A stretch of DNA of 64,000 nucleotides from Oscillospiraceae bacterium (GTDB lineage Bacteria; Bacillota; Clostridia; Oscillospirales; Oscillospiraceae): positions 22,950 through 86,949 of the forward strand of contig JAFTGD010000018.1 in assembly GCA_017458065.1 (NCBI GenBank), given 5' to 3'. This document shows, piece by piece, positions 51,384-62,400 of the stretch (the stretch's first letter is position 1; every line of letters starts with the position of its first letter). The notes below the pieces were generated by a model. That model was not told the origin of the DNA and searched no databases. It was given only the letters and a program-made list of their open reading frames with translations. Made by a program: the position numbers and the translations under genes.

Positions 51384-54095
51384 GTGAGCAGAGAGCAAGA
51401 GTATTATGCTTTTTCCGTTATTATGGCGGTATATAATGTTGAGAATTACCTTCATGAAGCTATCGATAGTTTGATTACTCAGGATTTCGGGTTTGAGAAC
51501 ATTCAACTGATTCTCATAGATGATGGCTCCTCAGATCGCAGCGGAGAGATTTGTGAAAAGTACAGAGCAAAATATCCCAACAATATTGTCTTAGTTCATA
51601 AAGAAAATGGGGGAGTGGCGTCCGCACGTAATGAGGGACTGAAATATGCAACGGGTCGCTTTTTGAACTTCATGGATTCAGATGACAAAATGTCAAGAGA
51701 CGCATTCAGAAAAGTTTATCAGTTTTTCTGTCTGCATGAAGAAGAGACAGATGTTGTAACAATTCCCATTGAGCTGTTTGATGGAGCAAACGCTCCGCAT
51801 TGGCAGAATTGGAAGTTTGAGCAGGGAAGCCGTGTCATAGATTTGCATGAAGAATATCATACCACTGTAATGTTTGTTACGGCGAGTTTTTTTCGCGCAC
51901 AAGTGAAAGACAAGATCCACTTTGATTCCAGACTGGTCGTCGCGGAAGATGTTAAAGTGCTGCTGACCGTTCTGGCGGACAAAATGACACTTGGAGTGGT
52001 CGATGAGTGCCGCTTTTTCTATCGTCGCCGAAGAACAAAAAACGGGCTGATACAGACTTCCAGAAAAAAACGAGGTTGGTATTTCGATTACTTTGATTAT
52101 TTCATTGATTGGGCACTTGCCTTTTATACTGAAAAGTTCGGAGCGACACCGGGTTTTTTACAGTATGAATTACTCAGCGATCTCCAGTGGCGGATCCTGG
52201 AAAAACCAGAAATGGATACCATCCTTTCTGAACAAGAGCAGCAACACTATAAAGAAAGACTTTTTCGAACATTCCGCACCTTTGAAGATAAGTATATATT
52301 GGAGCAGCGGCTATTAAAGGAATACCATAAGTGCTTCATTCTGGAGAAAAAGTATAATTGCACACCGGATATCATCATAAAAAGAGACGATGTATTTTTC
52401 AAATACGGAATTACAGAAGTGAAACCGCTTTCTCAGCAACCGGTAGAACTGGAGTTTATTAAGCTAACGAATAACGACTGCTCCGTTGAAGGAGCTGTCC
52501 GCATTCACGGATTTCGTCCTGAAGGTCTGAGACTTGATGTTAAGTTGGAGATAAATAACGAGGTCTTTCAATGCCGGTGTTATCGCAGGGAAATAGATGA
52601 TTGCCTTTGCTTTGGAGAAATTGCTCAGTGGACACTTGGATTTCAGGGAAGTTTTAAACCAGCTGAGATGTCATTGCCGTTGACGGTGCGATTATTCATA
52701 CAATATCAGGACATGACAGTATTTCCCAACAACATATTGTATGGAGAATTTGCTCCGATAGGACAATATCCGACTTCGTATTATCGCAGCAAGGGATTAG
52801 ACATCAAACCATTGAAAGATGGATTTCAGATTTCAAAAAGTCGACCAGGGATGTTGTTAGGTGCTGAAGTTCGTTTCCTTCAGGAGCTGTGGAGAGCAAA
52901 CGATGAGGGAACTCGAAAGGCAATACCGGTGAGACTTGCTTATCATCTGATAAGACGGATAAAGAAGAAGCCTGTTTGGCTGTTATCAGATCGTATCCTG
53001 AAAGCGGGAGATAATGGAGAAGCGCTTTATCAGTATTTGCTGAAAGAAACAAGCGGGAAGATTGATCTGAGATTTGCAATCAGTCCTGATAGTCCCGATT
53101 ACGCAAGGATCCGTCAAATGGGGAAAACGGTACCGATACCGTCATTTCGGTATAAGTTGCTGTATCTGCTCAGTGAATATGTGATCTCCTCTCATGCCGA
53201 TGATATCAATGCGAAGCCCTTTCATGGTCATCAGGAGGGATACCGAGATATTTTGGCCGACAAGAAATTTGTCTTTTTGCAGCATGGTGTAACGATGAAT
53301 GATGTTTCCGACTGGCTTGCCCGTCAGCATCGGAACCTGTACGGTTTTGTGACAACAGCTTTGCCGGAGTTTGAATCGATCATCAATGGATCTTATGGGT
53401 ATACGGAAGAGAATGTATGGTTAACGGGATTTCCACGATACGACTATCTGCCGGAAGCTGATGTGAAGGGCAGGCTGATCACGATTGCACCGACATGGAG
53501 AGCATATCTTGCTCCAAGCTGGAACTATAACACGGGCGAACGGATCTTAGCAGAGGACTTTCACAGTAGCGAGTATCTGAAGTATTATAACCGGTTATTA
53601 AATCATTCAAGACTTTTAACAGCAGCCCAAAAATACGGATATCATATCGCTTTTTATCCTCACCCCAACTTGCAGACTTATCTGGATGCTTTTCAGAGGA
53701 ATGAGCAAGTTCTCTTTCTGGGTAAAGAATACAATTATCGAAATATGTATGAGAGCAGTTGCCTTATGGTAACAGACTACTCTTCGGCAGTGTTTGATTT
53801 TGCATATATGGGAAAACCGGTTATTTATACTCAATTCGATAAAGACCAGTTTTTTTCCGGTGGCCATATTTGCAAGACCGGTTATTTTGATTATGAAAAA
53901 GCTGGCTTTGGTGAGGTGAAATACGATCTGGAGAGCACGGTAGATTGCATGATTGAGTATATGGCAAGCGGTTGCCAAATGAAGGAAATATACAAGAAAA
54001 GAGTCGATAGCTTTTTCGCATATTATGACAGGCAGAACTGTCAGAGAGTTTATGAGAAGCTGATGGAACACCGACAAAAGGAAACAGAAACATGA
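51384..54095 (+). CDS. Bifunctional GT2 / TagF-like glycerophosphotransferase
   Basis: A 903-residue fusion. The N-terminal GT2 domain (1-~300) has FSVIMAVYNVENYLHEAIDSL, LIDDGSSDRSGEIC and FMDSDDKMS. A middle β domain covers ~360-500. The C-terminal CDP-glycerol glycerophosphotransferase-like domain (~525-895) has KKPVWLLSDR, AGDNGEALYQY, FLQHGVT, APTWR, YPHP and VTDYSSAVFD. It would add sugars and alditol-phosphate in turn to a teichoic-type polymer. The start is a GTG after GAGAGG. It is followed by a close paralogue with ATGA overlap. Confidence 0.88.
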   Translation: MSREQEYYAFSVIMAVYNVENYLHEAIDSLITQDFGFENIQLILIDDGSSDRSGEICEKYRAKYPNNIVLVHKENGGVASARNEGLKYATGRFLNFMDSDDKMSRDAFRKVYQFFCLHEEETDVVTIPIELFDGANAPHWQNWKFEQGSRVIDLHEEYHTTVMFVTASFFRAQVKDKIHFDSRLVVAEDVKVLLTVLADKMTLGVVDECRFFYRRRRTKNGLIQTSRKKRGWYFDYFDYFIDWALAFYTEKFGATPGFLQYELLSDLQWRILEKPEMDTILSEQEQQHYKERLFRTFRTFEDKYILEQRLLKEYHKCFILEKKYNCTPDIIIKRDDVFFKYGITEVKPLSQQPVELEFIKLTNNDCSVEGAVRIHGFRPEGLRLDVKLEINNEVFQCRCYRREIDDCLCFGEIAQWTLGFQGSFKPAEMSLPLTVRLFIQYQDMTVFPNNILYGEFAPIGQYPTSYYRSKGLDIKPLKDGFQISKSRPGMLLGAEVRFLQELWRANDEGTRKAIPVRLAYHLIRRIKKKPVWLLSDRILKAGDNGEALYQYLLKETSGKIDLRFAISPDSPDYARIRQMGKTVPIPSFRYKLLYLLSEYVISSHADDINAKPFHGHQEGYRDILADKKFVFLQHGVTMNDVSDWLARQHRNLYGFVTTALPEFESIINGSYGYTEENVWLTGFPRYDYLPEADVKGRLITIAPTWRAYLAPSWNYNTGERILAEDFHSSEYLKYYNRLLNHSRLLTAAQKYGYHIAFYPHPNLQTYLDAFQRNEQVLFLGKEYNYRNMYESSCLMVTDYSSAVFDFAYMGKPVIYTQFDKDQFFSGGHICKTGYFDYEKAGFGEVKYDLESTVDCMIEYMASGCQMKEIYKKRVDSFFAYYDRQNCQRVYEKLMEHRQKETET

Positions 54096-56767
54096 AAGAG
54101 GACTATCGTTTTACAGTCATAATGGCTGTTTATAATGTGGAGCTCTTTTTAAAAGAAGCGATTGACAGCATTATTGCTCAGGATATTGGATTTGAGCATA
54201 TCCAGCTGATTCTTGTTGATGATGGCTCCACAGACAGCAGTGGTAAAATATGTGATGAGTATGCCGTGAGATACCCGGATAATATAACCGGTCTGCATCA
54301 GAAAAATGGGGGGGTTTCAGCCGCCCGGAATGCGGCTTTGCCATATGTCAGGGGACGATATGTGAATTGCCTGGATTCTGATGACATGCTGACAATGAAT
54401 ACAATGTCTTCGGTCTGGAATTTTTATTCTAAACACGATCAGGATACGGACGTTGTTGCAATTCCAATCTATTACTTTGAAGGGCGTACCGGTTCCCATC
54501 GCCTGAATGAGAAATTCAACCGTGGCACCAGGCTGATCGATCTTCGTGAAGAGTGGGAAGCGGTCCAACTCAGCATGAGCAGTTCTTTCGTGCGGAGAGA
54601 GATGATTTTGGGGAGGGGTTTTAATCCACAGCTTCACTACGGGGAGGATACGGAGTTTCTGCTGGATATTCTCACAAAAAAACAAACTCTTGGCGTTGTA
54701 GCTGAGCCAAAGTATATGTATCGCCTGAGAACGAGAGGAGAGCCTTCCGCTCTGCAGCGAAGCTTGAATGACGCACGTCACTATCTCCCGAAAATGGAGC
54801 AACTGACAGAAAAAACAATCAAAAGCTGCAAGTCAGAATTTGGAAAAGTTCCCAAATTTGTTCAATATGCTTTGATGTATGATTTGCAGTGGATTGTCAG
54901 GAAAGACAAGTTTCCACAAGGTGTTCTGACGGAGGAGGAGGAAAAGGAATATCTGGAGAGACTGTCTGCAAGCCTGCAGAATATTGATAATGAGATTATT
55001 CTCCGACAGCAGTTCTTATCATCTGAACAGAAATATTATCTCCTGCACAAGAGGGAAGGGAAGGACCCCGAAATACGCAGAACTGTTGACGATCTTCAGC
55101 TATTTTATGGAGATTGCCGTGCGGGAAGTCTCGCTGACGCCAGGATTGATATTGATTTTATCAGAGTGTTTCCGGAACATTGTGAGATAGAGGGATTTTT
55201 CTCTTACTATCCTGTTCAGAACTTGCAGATCCGTGTAATTATGAACTGTAATGATGAGACCGTTCCATGTGAGACAGTCCCGGAATGGCGAAAAAAGACG
55301 ATATTCGGAGAACCGTTGGTTCAACTGCTTGGGTTTCGGGCTTCAATCCCATTAACCAAAGTGAATTTAGAATACAGAATTCGCTTCGGCATTGAGGCAG
55401 AAGGCAGAATAACATTTCTGCCTTTACGCTATGGCTGGTATTCTCCGGTCAGCAACGCTTTTAAAAAAGGCTATTATTATCGAAACAAAACCTGTATGAC
55501 AGCTTCCGAGACAGAAATACATCTCCGATCATGCAAAAACTACGAAAGGCTCGGAAGAGAGACCGTATTCCTCCTGGAGCTTTTATTCAGCAGCAAAAAC
55601 CATCGACGAAAAGCAGCAGTGATCCGTATGCTGTATTGGATGCGAAAGCCGTGGAAGAAGAAACCACTCTGGCTGATAAGTGATCGCCGAGCTCGGGCAG
55701 GAGACAACGGAGAAGCATTTTTCCAGTTCGTAAGAGAAAAGCACCCGGAGATTGATGCAAGATTTGTACTGCGTAAAGACAGTAAAGCTTATGCAAACTT
55801 AGTTAAAATTGGGAAGGTCATTGAGAATGGAACAATAGACGAAAAACTATCTGCGCTTTTAAGCGACTGCATGATTTCAAGCCAGGCAGAAGTCCCTTAT
55901 TTAAATCCGCTTTACCAGAATAGAGATGTGTTCAGAGATCTTATGGCAGATAAGAGATTTGTTTTTCTTCAACATGGTATCATAAAAGATGATCTTTCTG
56001 ACTGGCTTATGAAGCCAAATAAAAACTTCTACGGCTTTGTGACGTCGACAATTCCGGAATATCGCTCTGTTTTGGAAGGGCATTATGGCTATACAGAAAA
56101 AGAGATTTGGCTGACAGGACTGCCAAGGTATGACCGACTGGAACAAGGCACTGCACCATCCTTGATCACGATTATGCCTACATGGAGAAGATTTCTAATG
56201 CAAGACCAAAACAGCCAGACGATGGGCTACCCACTGGTTCCGGATTTCATGGACAGCGAATACTACCAGTTTTTCAATAAACTGTTGAACGATCGTCGAC
56301 TCTTGGAGAGTGCCGCAAAACATGGATACCAAATTGCTTTTTTACCGCATCCGACCCTGCAGCCGCATATCAATGTGTTCACACAGAATGAGAAAGTACT
56401 CTTTTTGGGGCTTGATACAAATTATGGAGATGTGTTTCAAAACAGTGCGTTGGTGATTACGGATTATTCATCTGCGATCTTTGATGCAGTGTATCTATAC
56501 CGACCGGTCATATATGCACAGTTTGACAAGAGAGCTTTTTTTGCCGGAGAGCATATCTACCAGAAAGGCTATTTTGATTATGAGCGTGACGGATTTGGTG
56601 AAGTAGAATACACATATGAAGCAACAGTAAGTCGTATTATAGAGTATATTGAGACAGACTGTCGAATGAAGCCAGTCTTTCGTGAGCGCGCGGATTGTTT
56701 TTTCGCATACAGGGACCGGAATAACTGTCAAAGAGTATATAACAAGATCGTAGAGGAACGAACGTGA
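54092..56767 (+). CDS. Bifunctional GT2 / TagF-like glycerophosphotransferase (paralogue)
   Basis: An 891-residue paralogue with the same plan: GT2 (FTVIMAVYNVELFLKEAIDSI, LVDDGSTDSSGKIC, LDSDDMLT), middle β region, and TagF-like C-terminus (KKPLWLISDRRARAGDNGEA, FLQHGI, PTWR, FLPHPT, VITDYSSAIFD). Diverged enough to suggest a distinct donor or acceptor, so the pair may build an alternating repeat unit. It overlaps its neighbours at both ends (ATGA; GTGA), so three proteins are translationally coupled. Confidence 0.88.
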   Translation: MKEDYRFTVIMAVYNVELFLKEAIDSIIAQDIGFEHIQLILVDDGSTDSSGKICDEYAVRYPDNITGLHQKNGGVSAARNAALPYVRGRYVNCLDSDDMLTMNTMSSVWNFYSKHDQDTDVVAIPIYYFEGRTGSHRLNEKFNRGTRLIDLREEWEAVQLSMSSSFVRREMILGRGFNPQLHYGEDTEFLLDILTKKQTLGVVAEPKYMYRLRTRGEPSALQRSLNDARHYLPKMEQLTEKTIKSCKSEFGKVPKFVQYALMYDLQWIVRKDKFPQGVLTEEEEKEYLERLSASLQNIDNEIILRQQFLSSEQKYYLLHKREGKDPEIRRTVDDLQLFYGDCRAGSLADARIDIDFIRVFPEHCEIEGFFSYYPVQNLQIRVIMNCNDETVPCETVPEWRKKTIFGEPLVQLLGFRASIPLTKVNLEYRIRFGIEAEGRITFLPLRYGWYSPVSNAFKKGYYYRNKTCMTASETEIHLRSCKNYERLGRETVFLLELLFSSKNHRRKAAVIRMLYWMRKPWKKKPLWLISDRRARAGDNGEAFFQFVREKHPEIDARFVLRKDSKAYANLVKIGKVIENGTIDEKLSALLSDCMISSQAEVPYLNPLYQNRDVFRDLMADKRFVFLQHGIIKDDLSDWLMKPNKNFYGFVTSTIPEYRSVLEGHYGYTEKEIWLTGLPRYDRLEQGTAPSLITIMPTWRRFLMQDQNSQTMGYPLVPDFMDSEYYQFFNKLLNDRRLLESAAKHGYQIAFLPHPTLQPHINVFTQNEKVLFLGLDTNYGDVFQNSALVITDYSSAIFDAVYLYRPVIYAQFDKRAFFAGEHIYQKGYFDYERDGFGEVEYTYEATVSRIIEYIETDCRMKPVFRERADCFFAYRDRNNCQRVYNKIVEERT

Positions 56768-57753
56768 GTACACGAAGAAATAGAAGCAATCAGACGATAG
56801 AATGTTTGCGATTTGTATGCAGTGTTGCCATACTTTTTATTCATTGTGGATTTCCGCTTGCTTTCGCATCAGAATATGCCATGGCTGTTTCACGATTTGC
56901 AGTGCCTTATCTAATCCTCCTGTCCGGGTGGTATGTAGATCATAACGGAAAAGTCGAGAAAGCGAAGAAAAAAAGGAGAGATATTCTACGAATCATTCTT
57001 GCCGGCGGATGTGTTTGTGTAATATGGAATTGTTTTAACAGCTATCTGCAGTATGGAAATCTGTCAAGCTGGACAGTGCCGTATCTCAACAACAGGACGC
57101 TTATTGACTTTCTGTTATTTAACAGAGCAGTCTTTCTTAATTCTGTTTATTATTATTTTTTTATGATGTTCTACGTTTACAGTATCTTTATCGGTGCTCA
57201 AAGATTGCGCTTCTCGAAGATGCTGTTGATTCTGTCGCCAGTGCTTCTGTTTGGTGGAGTAGCGATATGCGAGTTTTCTTCCATGCCCTGGTATTACGGA
57301 GGAAACTTCCTGTTTGTCGGTATTCCTTGCTTCTGTACTGGTTATCTTCTGAGAAAGGCACAGGACCATCTGAGGATACTAAAGTCAAAAGAATGGGCGG
57401 CAGTTGCAGTTGGTCTCCTGCTTACATATTTGGAATACCGCGGGCAGGGATCATGTTATTTATATTTCGGAACAATAGTTGTTGCTGTCTCTGTGCTGGT
57501 ATTTTGCATGAATCATGAAGATATCAAGTGCCCCAAACTGCTGATAAAAGCGGGAACATATCTGTCTCTCCCGATCATTGTAATCCACTGCGAGATTCGG
57601 GATACATTACAGATCCTGTTCCCGAATCTCGGGATTAATAAACTATCACTGCTCGTTCTGTTTCTCTCGGTGATATCAGCGATGGGTTATCAAATAATAA
57701 AAAAAGTGTACGTGAATCACTTGTCCATGGAAACATCGTATTTGAGAAAGTGA
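56764..57753 (+). CDS. Acyltransferase 3-family membrane protein
   Basis: A 329-residue protein with about nine to ten hydrophobic helices. It opens with ECLRFVCSVAILFIHCG (active-site His of the family) and has FAVPYLILLSGWYV. Members O-acetylate cell-surface glycans. It starts with GTG overlapping the stop of the second polymerase. The acetyl groups it could add match the substrate type of the secreted esterase at 46760. Confidence 0.85.
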   Translation: MSTRRNRSNQTIECLRFVCSVAILFIHCGFPLAFASEYAMAVSRFAVPYLILLSGWYVDHNGKVEKAKKKRRDILRIILAGGCVCVIWNCFNSYLQYGNLSSWTVPYLNNRTLIDFLLFNRAVFLNSVYYYFFMMFYVYSIFIGAQRLRFSKMLLILSPVLLFGGVAICEFSSMPWYYGGNFLFVGIPCFCTGYLLRKAQDHLRILKSKEWAAVAVGLLLTYLEYRGQGSCYLYFGTIVVAVSVLVFCMNHEDIKCPKLLIKAGTYLSLPIIVIHCEIRDTLQILFPNLGINKLSLLVLFLSVISAMGYQIIKKVYVNHLSMETSYLRK

Positions 57754-57777
57754 AACTTAGAAAGGAGAACCGAGAAG

Positions 57778-58188
57778 ATGAAAAAACAGCAAAAAATACT
57801 TGCGACAGTTCTTTGTGTGCTTTTTTGCTTATCTGCGCCGCAGATTCCAGCACAGGCAGAAGACCAGGAGCTTTCCGAGGAAATATCGGCAACAAAACAG
57901 ATGCAGGGGGCAAAGCCGCAAGCAGTACTACAAGAGAAGCAAGAAAAACCGGAAAACATAGACGATGAATATGGCGCCGTAGAAGAAATAATTGCCGGTT
58001 ATGAACAAATCGATGTTACCGGCATCCAAACCCTGACATATGGAGGATATAAGAATCTAAAGCGTATCAAGTTGCCGGATACTGTGACGAGCATTGGAAT
58101 CAATGCTTTTTCAGGCTGTAGCAGCCTGACTAACATAATAATCCCTCAAAATGTATTGTTCATGCCCCGTGAATCTGTAGAAAAGTGA
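57778..58188 (+). CDS. Short secreted protein with one BspA-type leucine-rich repeat
   Basis: A 136-residue protein with a signal peptide (MKKQQKILATVLCVLFCLS...AQA), a Gln/Glu-rich linker and one LRR_5/BspA-like repeat (KRIKLPDTVTSIGINAFSGCSSLTNI). BspA-like proteins usually hold many such repeats, so this is either a truncated gene or a small secreted protein. AAAGGAG precedes the ATG. The stop overlaps a GTG in the next GT2 frame. Confidence 0.7.
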   Translation: MKKQQKILATVLCVLFCLSAPQIPAQAEDQELSEEISATKQMQGAKPQAVLQEKQEKPENIDDEYGAVEEIIAGYEQIDVTGIQTLTYGGYKNLKRIKLPDTVTSIGINAFSGCSSLTNIIIPQNVLFMPRESVEK

Positions 58189-58199
58189 GAGTGCAAACT

Positions 58200-59264
58200 A
58201 TGCATTGTTCGGTTGCTGTATCGGTTATTATGCCGATTTATAATGTCAGTCGGTTTCTGCCTCAAAGTCTGGGAGGGTTGCTGCTTCAGACGCTCCGCAA
58301 CATTGAGATTATCTGTGTTAACGATGGATCAACGGACGATTCTCTGGAAATCGTGAAATCCTATGCTGCCCAGGATTCTCGTATTCGCATAATTGATAAA
58401 CCCAACGGTGGTTATGGAAGCGCTATGAATTGCGGTCTCTCCGCCGCTACGGGAGAATATATTGGAATCCTTGAACCAGATGATTTTGCGGAACCGGAAA
58501 TGTTTGAGAGGCTCTATGAGGCTGCTGTTTCGTACAAGGCAGATATTGTAAAAACTAACTATTGGGCATTTCGTACGGAGGACTCATCCAATACTTTTGT
58601 TGAATCACTCGGGGAAAAACAATATGGTGTTGTTACATCTGCTAAAAAGGATCCTCGTATTGTCATTGGCCCTGCATGTATTTGGTCTGCCATATATCGA
58701 AGAACGCTTCTTGTTGATAATAAAATTCGCTTTACGGAAACTCCGGGAGCGTCCTATCAGGATACAGCGTTTGCATTCAAAGTTTTAGTTTGTGCTGACA
58801 GGGTGCTGTTCTTGAAAGAAGCGTTCCTTCATTATCGAACTGATAATGAAAACTCCTCTGTTAATTCCAAAGGGAAGATTTTCAGTATTTGTGATGAATT
58901 CCAGTCTGTTCAGGATTTTTTAAATGAAGATTCCGAACGCCGTACTCTTTTCAGTCCTGCTCTTCAGGTTCATAAACTTCGGGTATACGGATGGAATCTG
59001 CGACGTCTTGCCCCGGAATATAAAGACTTGTTCCGCGAACAGGTTGCTTTAGATTTTATCAAAGCTGACTATGACGGCTTCCTAGACAAAAACGAGTTCA
59101 CAGATCAGGAATGGAGGCAGCTTCAGGATCATATGAATTTTTACTATTGTTCTCCGGAAAAAAAGAAGTTGAATGCTGTTCAAAACTCAATCTCGTATAG
59201 GGCAGGAAGAATATTAACGTGGCTGCCAAGAACAATACGAGACACTTTATGGAAACGTAAATGA
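58200..59264 (+). CDS. GT2 glycosyltransferase
   Basis: A 354-residue enzyme: VSVIMPIYNVSRFLPQSLGGL, CVNDGSTDDSLEI, GGYGSAMNCGL and LEPDDFAEPEMF. It belongs to the GT2 group that starts with NxDGSTD and has helical C-termini. I use the ATG at 58200; a GTG at 58185 in the same frame overlaps the LRR gene stop and cannot be excluded. It is the last gene of the GT operon; a ~75-bp gap leads to the next promoter. Confidence 0.84.
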   Translation: MHCSVAVSVIMPIYNVSRFLPQSLGGLLLQTLRNIEIICVNDGSTDDSLEIVKSYAAQDSRIRIIDKPNGGYGSAMNCGLSAATGEYIGILEPDDFAEPEMFERLYEAAVSYKADIVKTNYWAFRTEDSSNTFVESLGEKQYGVVTSAKKDPRIVIGPACIWSAIYRRTLLVDNKIRFTETPGASYQDTAFAFKVLVCADRVLFLKEAFLHYRTDNENSSVNSKGKIFSICDEFQSVQDFLNEDSERRTLFSPALQVHKLRVYGWNLRRLAPEYKDLFREQVALDFIKADYDGFLDKNEFTDQEWRQLQDHMNFYYCSPEKKKLNAVQNSISYRAGRILTWLPRTIRDTLWKRK

Positions 59265-59340
59265 ATGAAAAAATGAAACCAAAGAAAACGTAGCGGAAAC
59301 AAAACAGTGAAAATTTAATAAAAAAAGTTACAAATCGGTA

Positions 59341-59369
59341 TTGCGTTTTTTCTTTTCATCATGTATAAT
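59341..59369 (+). promoter_or_regulatory. Promoter of the Fn3-repeat protein gene
   Basis: TTGCGT (59341-59346), 17 bp, TATAAT (59364-59369), following a T-rich run. Confidence 0.65.
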
Positions 59370-59407
59370 AGCGAAACAGAAGCTCCAGAACGAAAGTGAG
59401 GAATGAT

Positions 59408-62400
59408 ATGATGAAAGGAAAGAATCTGCTGAAAAGATTGAGCGCCATGCTCCTGTGCGCTGTTCTTTTTCTATCTCTTCTTCCTGTTGGTAATGCCGCC
59501 TTTACACTCTCGGCGCCGACGCTGGTCAGCGTGGAAAAGCAGGGCGAGTCTCTTGTTATCACCTGGAATAAGGTAGATGGGGCAGCGAGTTACGGCGTTT
59601 GGCGTAAAACAAATGGAGGCAGCTGGCAATCAGTTGCACAAAGAGTTTCCGGATCAAGCTATAAGGATACCACTGTTTCAGGGGGAAACACATACACCTA
59701 CACGGTGCGCTGCCTCGATGGCAGTGGTGCCCTGATCAGCTGGTTTGACGAAGCCGGGTTATCCATGTACTACGACTGGCCCTATGCTACGCCGACGCTC
59801 ACCAGCGGTACAGCCACAGGCAACAGTTTCACCGTAAAATGGAGCGGAGTTGCCGGAGCAAAATACTATGCTATTTTCCGAAAAGATAATGGCAGCAGCT
59901 GGCAGACCGTGAAGCGTAAGGTGACCGGAACTTCCTACACGGACTACAACGTCAAGACGGGGCATACCTATGTGTATACTGTGCGGGTGGAGGACGAAAA
60001 TGGCAAGCTGAAGAGCTGGTTTAATGAAGCCGGTGTATCCGATACCGTTACAAACAGCAGTTGGGGTTTCGCGACTCCGGTTCTCAAGAGTGCCGTGTAC
60101 GTAAGTAACGGTGTCAATATTACATGGGATGCAGTAAAAGATGCACCAAAATATGCCATCTATCGGAAGACTAACTATACGACAAACCCGAATGCTCAGT
60201 GGCAGAGAATCGGCACAACGACCTCCACTTCCTATACGGACACCACCACGAATTCCGGCAACACCTATCTGTATACCGTCCGTATTATTGACAATAATAA
60301 CAGGTTTGTCAGCTGGTTCGATGAATCCGGGATTGCTCCGACCAGCGGCGCAACATTTGCGACTCCGGTTTTGCAGTCGGTAACCAATACCTCCAACGGA
60401 GTTAAGTTTGTATGGAGTCCTGTGCCCGCCGCGAAGCGCTATACGGTCTTCCGCAGGGATAACGGAGGAAACTGGCATGCGGTAAATCGCAATGTAACGA
60501 GCAACTCCTACGTGGACAGCAGTGTGACTGCCGGGACAACCTATACCTATACTGTCCGTGTGACGAACGATGCTGGTCAGTTGGTCAGCGGCTTCCAGTC
60601 CCCCGGTCTTGAGATCCGTTACTGGCCCTGCGCAACCCCGAACTTCACGCTTACTTCCACAAAAGAAGGCGTTAAAATTACCTGGAACAAGGTATCAGGT
60701 GCAAGTTCATACAGGATCTTCCGGCTGAATGACGGCAAGTGGGTTTCCATCGCTTCCGTGTCTGGCACGAGCTATACCGATAAGCAGGTGGTATCCAGCA
60801 AAGACTACACCTATGCGGTTCGCGCTCAGGACGGGAGCAAGAAGCTTCTCAGCTGGTTTGATCAGAAAACTATCACCTATTACGGTGAGCTCAACATTGT
60901 CACCAAACTGAGCTATGGCGAGGCCGTCACCGGACCTACTGATTCCCAGTTCCTCAGAGGAAGATCTGTCGTAGTGGAGTGGCGCAACATTAATGGTGCA
61001 GCCACATACCGGATATTCCGAAAGGCAAACAATGCCTCCGAGTGGAAAGAGCTGACGACATATGCCGGCAATCCGGATCCGGCATTCCAGTTCTATGATG
61101 TCCCGGCAACCGACCCACGCCAGTATATTGATACTCAGGTTGTCTCCGGAACAACTTATACGTATACAGTGCGCGCTTTGGATGCCGCAGGAAAGTATGT
61201 GGGTGAGTATGATTCCGTCGGCAGATCGATTGTATACTATGACGCGCCGGATGTGTTCGAGACCGTTGCAGATAACGACGGTATCACTGTCAGCTGGAAT
61301 CCGGTACTTGGAATTTCAAAATATCAGGTTTACCGCAAGATCAGAACCGCCGAAGGATGGGATCTGATTGGGTCTACGTCCGATCTGTACTTTACGGATA
61401 CCAATATCATCCCTCAGACTGAATACCAGTATACGGTTCGCTGCGTAAACAACTCCAATCAGATTGTCAGCGGCTTCGACCGTCAGGCTGAATTTGGACG
61501 CACCACCATGCTGTGGCTGAACACTCCTGTTCTGATTGACATCAGCCTGGATGAAGATACTGTGAGCCTCACGTGGATGCGTGTGGACTGGATAAAAGAT
61601 AATTCCGGTGTCAGCCAGTATGAGGTCCTTCGCAAATTGAACGATGAGAGCTGGCAGCATGTAGACTTTGTAATGGATCCCGGCACGTCTCCCGTTGACA
61701 AGATCACCTATAAGGATACCTTCAGCAGCATGGTTTCTGGCGCGACATACCATTATACGGTTCGCTGTGTGGATATGCTTGGCATGCCCCTCAGCAATTA
61801 CGATAAGGATGGCCTGACAATCAGCTTCTATGAGGTTCCGAAAGTCATGAAGATCGAGAACCACAGGGACGGCGTCTATCTGGAGTGGAACGTCACTGAC
61901 GGAACGGCGGTCTACCAGGTCTACCGCAAGAACGGGGATAACAACTGGATCAAGATCGGCACCACCACTGAGACGCATTATACCGACACCACCGCGGTAA
62001 ACAGTCTGACCTATGTCTATGCGGTGAGCAGCAAAGACGAGGGAGATGAACTCCTCAGTGATTACTTCAAGGACAACCGCATCAGCAACGAGATCACCTA
62101 TTACAAGACTCCTGAGCTGATTAGCGTAAGGATCGAAGGCAACGGCCTTCGCGTGAAATGGGCGCCTGTCGACGGCATCACTCAGTATCGTCTGTATCGC
62201 AAGACCGTCGGGGAAGAGGGCACCACGTATGTGGACGTTTCCGATGTTACATATTGGAACAGCAACTATGATATGAGCACGCTGGGGCCGGTAGAGTCCG
62301 GCAAGACTTACACGTATACTGTGCGCTGCATCGATGGCTCCGGTATCGTGAGCGAGTATGAGTCCAATCTGCTGAAATCTCTCTACCTCGATATGCCCAC

